Shown: positions 23,244 to 26,721 of the stretch, one piece after another
Numbering within the stretch: the first letter of the stretch is position 1
Layout of the letters: every line of letters begins with the position of its first letter
Source of the DNA: Thalassospira sp. UBA1131
GTDB taxonomy: Bacteria > Pseudomonadota > Alphaproteobacteria > Rhodospirillales > Thalassospiraceae
Assembly (NCBI RefSeq): GCF_002311515.1
Contig: NZ_DCAO01000099.1
Coordinates: 1 to 26,721 of the forward strand
Direction: 5' to 3'
DNA length: 26,721 nt
Notes under the pieces: model-generated
Database searches by the model: none
Seen by the model: the letters and a program-made list of their open reading frames with translations, nothing else
What the model was told of the DNA's origin: nothing
Position numbers and translations under genes: made by a program

Positions 23244-24794
23244 TCAGGCAGGTTTTCCGCGTTTCAATGTTGCCTTGAGCTCGGAAAAGCTGGTCGCACC
23301 AAGCAGTTGGGCCGCAATCGCATAGACCGCCATGCCACCGGTTACAATCACCGCCATGGTGATGATCCGCGTGATCGAAAGCGCGTCATTTTGCCAGAAG
23401 GCATCGATCGCAAACCAGAGTGCCGATCCCATCAGCGCGGATGCGACAAGGATGCGCGGGATGCGCCGGGTCAGGCGGGTATCAAAGGTCAGATCGCCCC
23501 GCCGATGCAAAATAAAGCCAAGCGAGGTCGCATTGACCCAGACCGAAACAGAGGTGGCCGCCGCAATGCCAAGATGCCCGAACCATGGCATCAGCACCAC
23601 GATCAGAATGATATTGAGCACCATGCAGGATATGCCAATGCGGATCGGTGTTTTGGTGTCTTCGCGGGCAAAGAAACCGGGTGCGAGAACCTTAACCAGA
23701 ACCGAGGCCGGCAGGCCAAAGGCAAACACGGTCAGTGCCATGCCGGTCATGAGGGTTTCTTCCGCGCCAAATGCCCCGCGTTCAAACAGAACATTGATCA
23801 CCGGCAGGCCCATGACACCAAGGGCAATGGCAGCCGGAAGGGTGAGCAAAAGCGCGATTTCAATGCCGCGATTCTGGCTATACATCGCGGTTTTGGCATC
23901 ATCACCCTGTAATTGGCGCGACAATGTTGGCAAAAGGGCGGTGCCAATCGCAATGCCAATCACACCCAGCGGCAATTGTTGCACGCGATCGGCATAGTAA
24001 AGCCAGGAGACCGCGCCATCAGAGACGAGGGAAGCCAGCATGGTGTCAATCAGAAGATTGATCTGATAGACGCCGGCGCCAATCATGCCCGGGATCATGC
24101 GTTTGCCCAAAAGCTTGATGCGGTCATCAATACGCGGCATCTGCCACTTGATGGCAAAACCGACCCGCTTACACGCAATCACCAACATCAGGAACTGCGC
24201 CACACCGGCAATCGCCACCCCCCATGCAAGGGCGTGGGCCGGGGTTTCGGTCACCGGTACCAAGCCGAGCAAGGCCGCAATCAGGCAGATATTAAGAATA
24301 ATCGGGGCGGCGGCGGCGGCGGCATAGCGATGAAGCGTATTCATTACGCCCGACATCAGGGCGACGGCCGAAATAAACGCAAGATAGGGAAACGTGATGC
24401 GCGATAGTTCGACGGCAAGTTCGAATTTTTCGGGATTTTCGGCAAAACCCGGCGCAAACACATACATCGCCCAGGGCATCAGGATTTCAATCACCGCCAC
24501 CAGAAAACCGGTGATCAGGATCAGCATCGACATCGCGCGCGCGGCAAATTCGCGAGCCGCGTCCATACCACGTTTTTCAATGTCACCAGCCAGAAGCGGG
24601 ATGAAGGCTGCGGAAAACGCGCCTTCGCCAAACAGGCGACGAAACAGGTTGGGAAACTTGAACGCCACAAAGAACGCATCGGCCATGCCGCCCGCACCGA
24701 GCATCCCGGCAATCAGAATATCGCGGCAAAATCCCAGAAGGCGGGATAACAGCGTAAAGCCACTCACCGTGGCGATAGAGCGGACAAGCGACAT
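23244..24794 (-). CDS. murJ: Lipid II flippase MurJ (MviN)
   Basis: MurJ flips the peptidoglycan precursor lipid II across the inner membrane. The 516-residue protein is nearly all hydrophobic helices (14 expected in the MOP fold). The start MSLVRSIATVSGFTLLSRLLGFCRD is the family opening, followed by GMADAFFVAFKFPNLFRRLFGEGAFSAAFIPLL, with the Arg residues known to matter in transport (R18/R24-type and R52-type positions). Later features include SWLYYADRVQQLPLGVIGIAIGTALLPTLSRQ and VLAPGFFAREDTKTP. Length is normal. It lies downstream of glnD after a 543-base gap, so it probably has its own promoter. Confidence 0.96.
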   Translation of the reverse strand: MSLVRSIATVSGFTLLSRLLGFCRDILIAGMLGAGGMADAFFVAFKFPNLFRRLFGEGAFSAAFIPLLAGDIEKRGMDAAREFAARAMSMLILITGFLVAVIEILMPWAMYVFAPGFAENPEKFELAVELSRITFPYLAFISAVALMSGVMNTLHRYAAAAAAPIILNICLIAALLGLVPVTETPAHALAWGVAIAGVAQFLMLVIACKRVGFAIKWQMPRIDDRIKLLGKRMIPGMIGAGVYQINLLIDTMLASLVSDGAVSWLYYADRVQQLPLGVIGIAIGTALLPTLSRQLQGDDAKTAMYSQNRGIEIALLLTLPAAIALGVMGLPVINVLFERGAFGAEETLMTGMALTVFAFGLPASVLVKVLAPGFFAREDTKTPIRIGISCMVLNIILIVVLMPWFGHLGIAAATSVSVWVNATSLGFILHRRGDLTFDTRLTRRIPRILVASALMGSALWFAIDAFWQNDALSITRIITMAVIVTGGMAVYAIAAQLLGATSFSELKATLKRGKPA

Positions 24795-25337
24795 TCGTTA
24801 AGCGTTCCGTATTTAAGCGTCACCAACGGGTGCGATTCTGCCGGTGATGACGTGCGATTGCGGTATTTTCACGTTTGATGCACAGAAATCTGACAGTCGA
24901 AGGTGAAAATAGTCGTAATTTTTGGGGCCTAAAACCGCAGCGTATATCGCATTTTTGTGAAAGTGATTGAATTAGGTGATTTTTTTTGGGGTCCCTGTGA
25001 CAGCCGTCACAGAAAAACAGTTGCAACACCCGCATATTCACATTCGCTGAGGGTTCGTTGGGACGCGAGCCTCATATTGGACGGGCGGGGAAATACGGTA
25101 TCCACCTCAACCTGCTGCACTCCGAGGATTTCGACACCGTGAATAACAGGTCACGCTGTCGGGTTTGGTTTTACCCTTCCTCGTCCGTCACAATTTCCAA
25201 AGAAATATAATTCGAGCAGTTTACTGGCCCTATAGGCCGGTACATCCGGATCTGATCCATACCGTGGCGTTGCCTAGGGTAGCGCATGGGTATTGGATCG
25301 ATCCGGTTTGTTTGTTTTGCGGCGATTGTGAAACGCG
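24795..25337. other. Long gap between glnD and murJ with operator-like palindromes
   Basis: The 543 bases lack a credible gene; the longest frame (24820-25041, minus, 73 codons) has no family features. The region holds the CRP-like palindrome at 24996-25011 and an 8-bp hairpin TACTGGCC / GGCCGGTA (25222-25229 with 25235-25242) without a T tract. No clear glnD terminator is visible. Confidence 0.5.
24996..25011. promoter_or_regulatory. CRP/FNR-family-like operator TGTGA-N6-TCACA
   Basis: TGTGA CAGCCG TCACA matches the CRP consensus exactly in both half-sites and extends to CTGTGAC / GTCACAG (24995-25012). It lies about 200 bases upstream of the murJ start. It is too far from a T run to be a terminator. 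Function is inferred from the motif only. Confidence 0.5.
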
Positions 25338-26721
25338 CTAGTCGTTGCGAATCGCCTGGGTCAGGGTTTCCTTGACCTGGACAAACTTGGTGCGGCTGTC
25401 GATCTTGAGCCCGAACACATCCTTGACATAGAAGACGTCAACCGCGCGTTCGCCAAAGGTGGAAATGCGCGCAGAGGCAATCTGCATCGAAAGATCACGC
25501 AGCGCACGCGTGATGTCATAAAGCAGGCCCAGCCGATCACGGGCGGTGATTTCAATCACCGTATGTGTGCGGCTGGCCTTGTTGTCGATAATGACATTCG
25601 GTTCGACTTTGAAGACCGCGGTGCGGTGCTTGTTGTCCTTGGTCTGGCGGCGTTCGATTTCCTGACTGGGGCGAATCTGCCCTGAAATGACCTTTTCCAG
25701 TGTGTCGCGCAGGCGATCAAGTTTGGTGGAGTCGTTAAACGCCTCGCCATTGGTGTCCTGCACGAAAAAGGTATCAAGCGCCATGCCATCGGCAAGGGTC
25801 AGGATCTTTGCGTCGACGACGTTGGCCCCACACAGCGCCATGGCGCCTGCAATCTGGGAAAACAGGCCGGGATGGTCCGTGGTGTGGACGGTAATTTCGG
25901 TGGCATCAATTTCGGTATCGATGCGGACATCCACCGTGATCTCGGCCCCGGAATTTCGGGCGTCCCGGGTCAGATGGGCGTGATGGACGTGGATGTCTGT
26001 ATCAAAGCTCAGCCAATAGGACGGATAGCCGCGTTCGATAAAGTCCTCGATGTCCTGTTCGGGCCAGTCCTTAAGCGCCTCGCGCAGCGCGTTCTGCGCA
26101 TTTTCGACGCGCGAATCGCGGCTATCGGCATTAAGGCCGCCTGACAGCATATCATCGGTGGCATAGTAAAGTTCACGCAGCAGGGTCGCCTTCCAGCCGT
26201 TCCAGACATTGGGACCCACCGCGCGGATATCAGCCACCGTCAGGCACAGCAACAGGCGCAAGCGTTCCTGCGATTGCACCAGATCGGCGAAGGCGCGAAT
26301 GGTGCTGGGGTCATTGAGATCACGCTTGAACGCGGTCAGGCTCATCCAAAGATGCGCCTTGACCAGCCATGCGACCGCCTCGGTATCGGCGGGGGACAGA
26401 CCCAGCCGCGGACAGAGTTTTTCGGCGACTTCGGCCCCGAGCTCGGAATGATCGCCGCCACGGCCCTTGGCAATGTCATGGAGCAATACCGCGACATACA
26501 GCACACGGCGCGAAATCACCTGACCCATGATGCGGGTGGCAACCGGGGCGTCTTCGGCAAGTTCGCCGGACTCGATCTGATTAAGAACGCCGATGGCGCG
26601 GATGGTATGCTCGTCCACCGTATAGGTGTGGTACATGTCGTACTGCATCTGGGCAACGACACGGCCGAAATCGGGGATGAAGCGCCCCAGTACACCGGCC
26701 TCGTTCATCTTGCGGAGCGTC
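25338..26721 (-). CDS. glnD: PII uridylyltransferase/uridylyl-removing enzyme GlnD, C-terminal half (cut by window edge)
   Basis: GlnD senses glutamine and adds or removes UMP on PII proteins, setting nitrogen control. About 460 C-terminal residues of a roughly 930-residue protein are present; the frame continues through the window edge (TLRKMNEAGVLGRFIPDFGR), so the ATG at 26708 is internal. Visible are VVAQMQYDMYHTYTVDEHT, the HD-domain motif LLHDIAKGRGGDHSELG for UMP removal, and two C-terminal ACT domains (VHTTDHPGLFSQIAGAMALCG and TARDRLGLLYDITRALRDL) that bind glutamine. The N-terminal nucleotidyltransferase domain lies outside. Confidence 0.96.
   Translation of the reverse strand, partial: TLRKMNEAGVLGRFIPDFGRVVAQMQYDMYHTYTVDEHTIRAIGVLNQIESGELAEDAPVATRIMGQVISRRVLYVAVLLHDIAKGRGGDHSELGAEVAEKLCPRLGLSPADTEAVAWLVKAHLWMSLTAFKRDLNDPSTIRAFADLVQSQERLRLLLCLTVADIRAVGPNVWNGWKATLLRELYYATDDMLSGGLNADSRDSRVENAQNALREALKDWPEQDIEDFIERGYPSYWLSFDTDIHVHHAHLTRDARNSGAEITVDVRIDTEIDATEITVHTTDHPGLFSQIAGAMALCGANVVDAKILTLADGMALDTFFVQDTNGEAFNDSTKLDRLRDTLEKVISGQIRPSQEIERRQTKDNKHRTAVFKVEPNVIIDNKASRTHTVIEITARDRLGLLYDITRALRDLSMQIASARISTFGERAVDVFYVKDVFGLKIDSRTKFVQVKETLTQAIRND

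Noticed and set aside
24995..25012. The CTGTGAC/GTCACAG hairpin as a terminator of glnD
   Set aside because: On the minus strand it is followed by GGACCCC and an A run, not T residues, so termination is unlikely.
24820..25041. A 73-codon minus-strand frame in the murJ-glnD gap
   Set aside because: No ribosome site or recognisable family; contains the CRP-like palindrome, and looks non-coding.

Overview
The window looks like chromosomal DNA of an alphaproteobacterium of the Rhodospirillales type, most likely Thalassospira or a close relative. This is inferred from gene order and protein style, not from a database search. The order mnmE - mnmG - rsmG - parA - parB followed by convergent holA - lptE - (leuS position) - DUF3576 lipoprotein is a classic origin-proximal alphaproteobacterial block. 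Three copies of a perfect parS palindrome lie in it. No rRNA, tRNA, IS element, prophage or CRISPR array was seen.

Layout. 1-368: start of a thioredoxin-like DUF255 protein leaving the window on the minus strand. 720-1318: a two-gene cluster (DUF6489 protein and a thioredoxin-fold [2Fe-2S] ferredoxin) closed by a terminator. 1393-1537: a pair of inverted GC-rich hairpin repeats. 1711-8370: tRNA-wobble modification genes (mnmE, mnmG), the 16S rRNA methyltransferase rsmG, and parA/parB with three parS sites; rsmG/parA and parA/parB overlap by 4 nt. 8506-11338 (minus): DUF3576 lipoprotein, a shrunken LeuRS-like ORF, lptE and holA, apparently one transcription unit. 11584-14213: two tandem paralogous porins, the second broken by a 1-nt deletion, with TetR-like palindromes upstream. 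14325-16214 (minus): a GT9-family glycosyltransferase and a divergent ThiE/TenI-like protein; 16284-16979 (plus): YggS-type PLP protein. 17210-17899 (minus): OmpR-family response regulator with no kinase nearby. 18299-19462: ribA-type GTP cyclohydrolase II with a degenerate N-terminal domain. 19633-21117: a 494-aa low-complexity protein of unknown function. 21191-21988: a nitrilase-superfamily hydrolase. 22081-26721 (minus): trpS, murJ and the C-terminal half of glnD.

How the genes work together. MnmE and MnmG form one enzyme complex (tRNA U34 modification); ParA, ParB and the parS sites form the chromosome-segregation machine; LptE, MurJ, the porins and the GT9 protein all belong to envelope building; HolA is the replication clamp-loader delta subunit.

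Most interesting points: (1) at the normal leuS position there is only a 220-aa open reading frame resembling the middle and anticodon-binding part of LeuRS, without recognisable HIGH/KMSKS motifs, still coupled by ATGA to lptE; (2) parB has a 104-aa strongly acidic tail ending at an A AAA AAG heptamer, the sequence used for -1 frameshifting in dnaX, and the -1 frame continues 39 codons with a basic tail to a stop just before the terminator; (3) the second porin is exactly one base away from an intact 357-aa gene and sits behind three TGACCA-n-TGGTCA-like palindromes; (4) a perfect CRP-type TGTGA-N6-TCACA palindrome lies in the long murJ-glnD gap.
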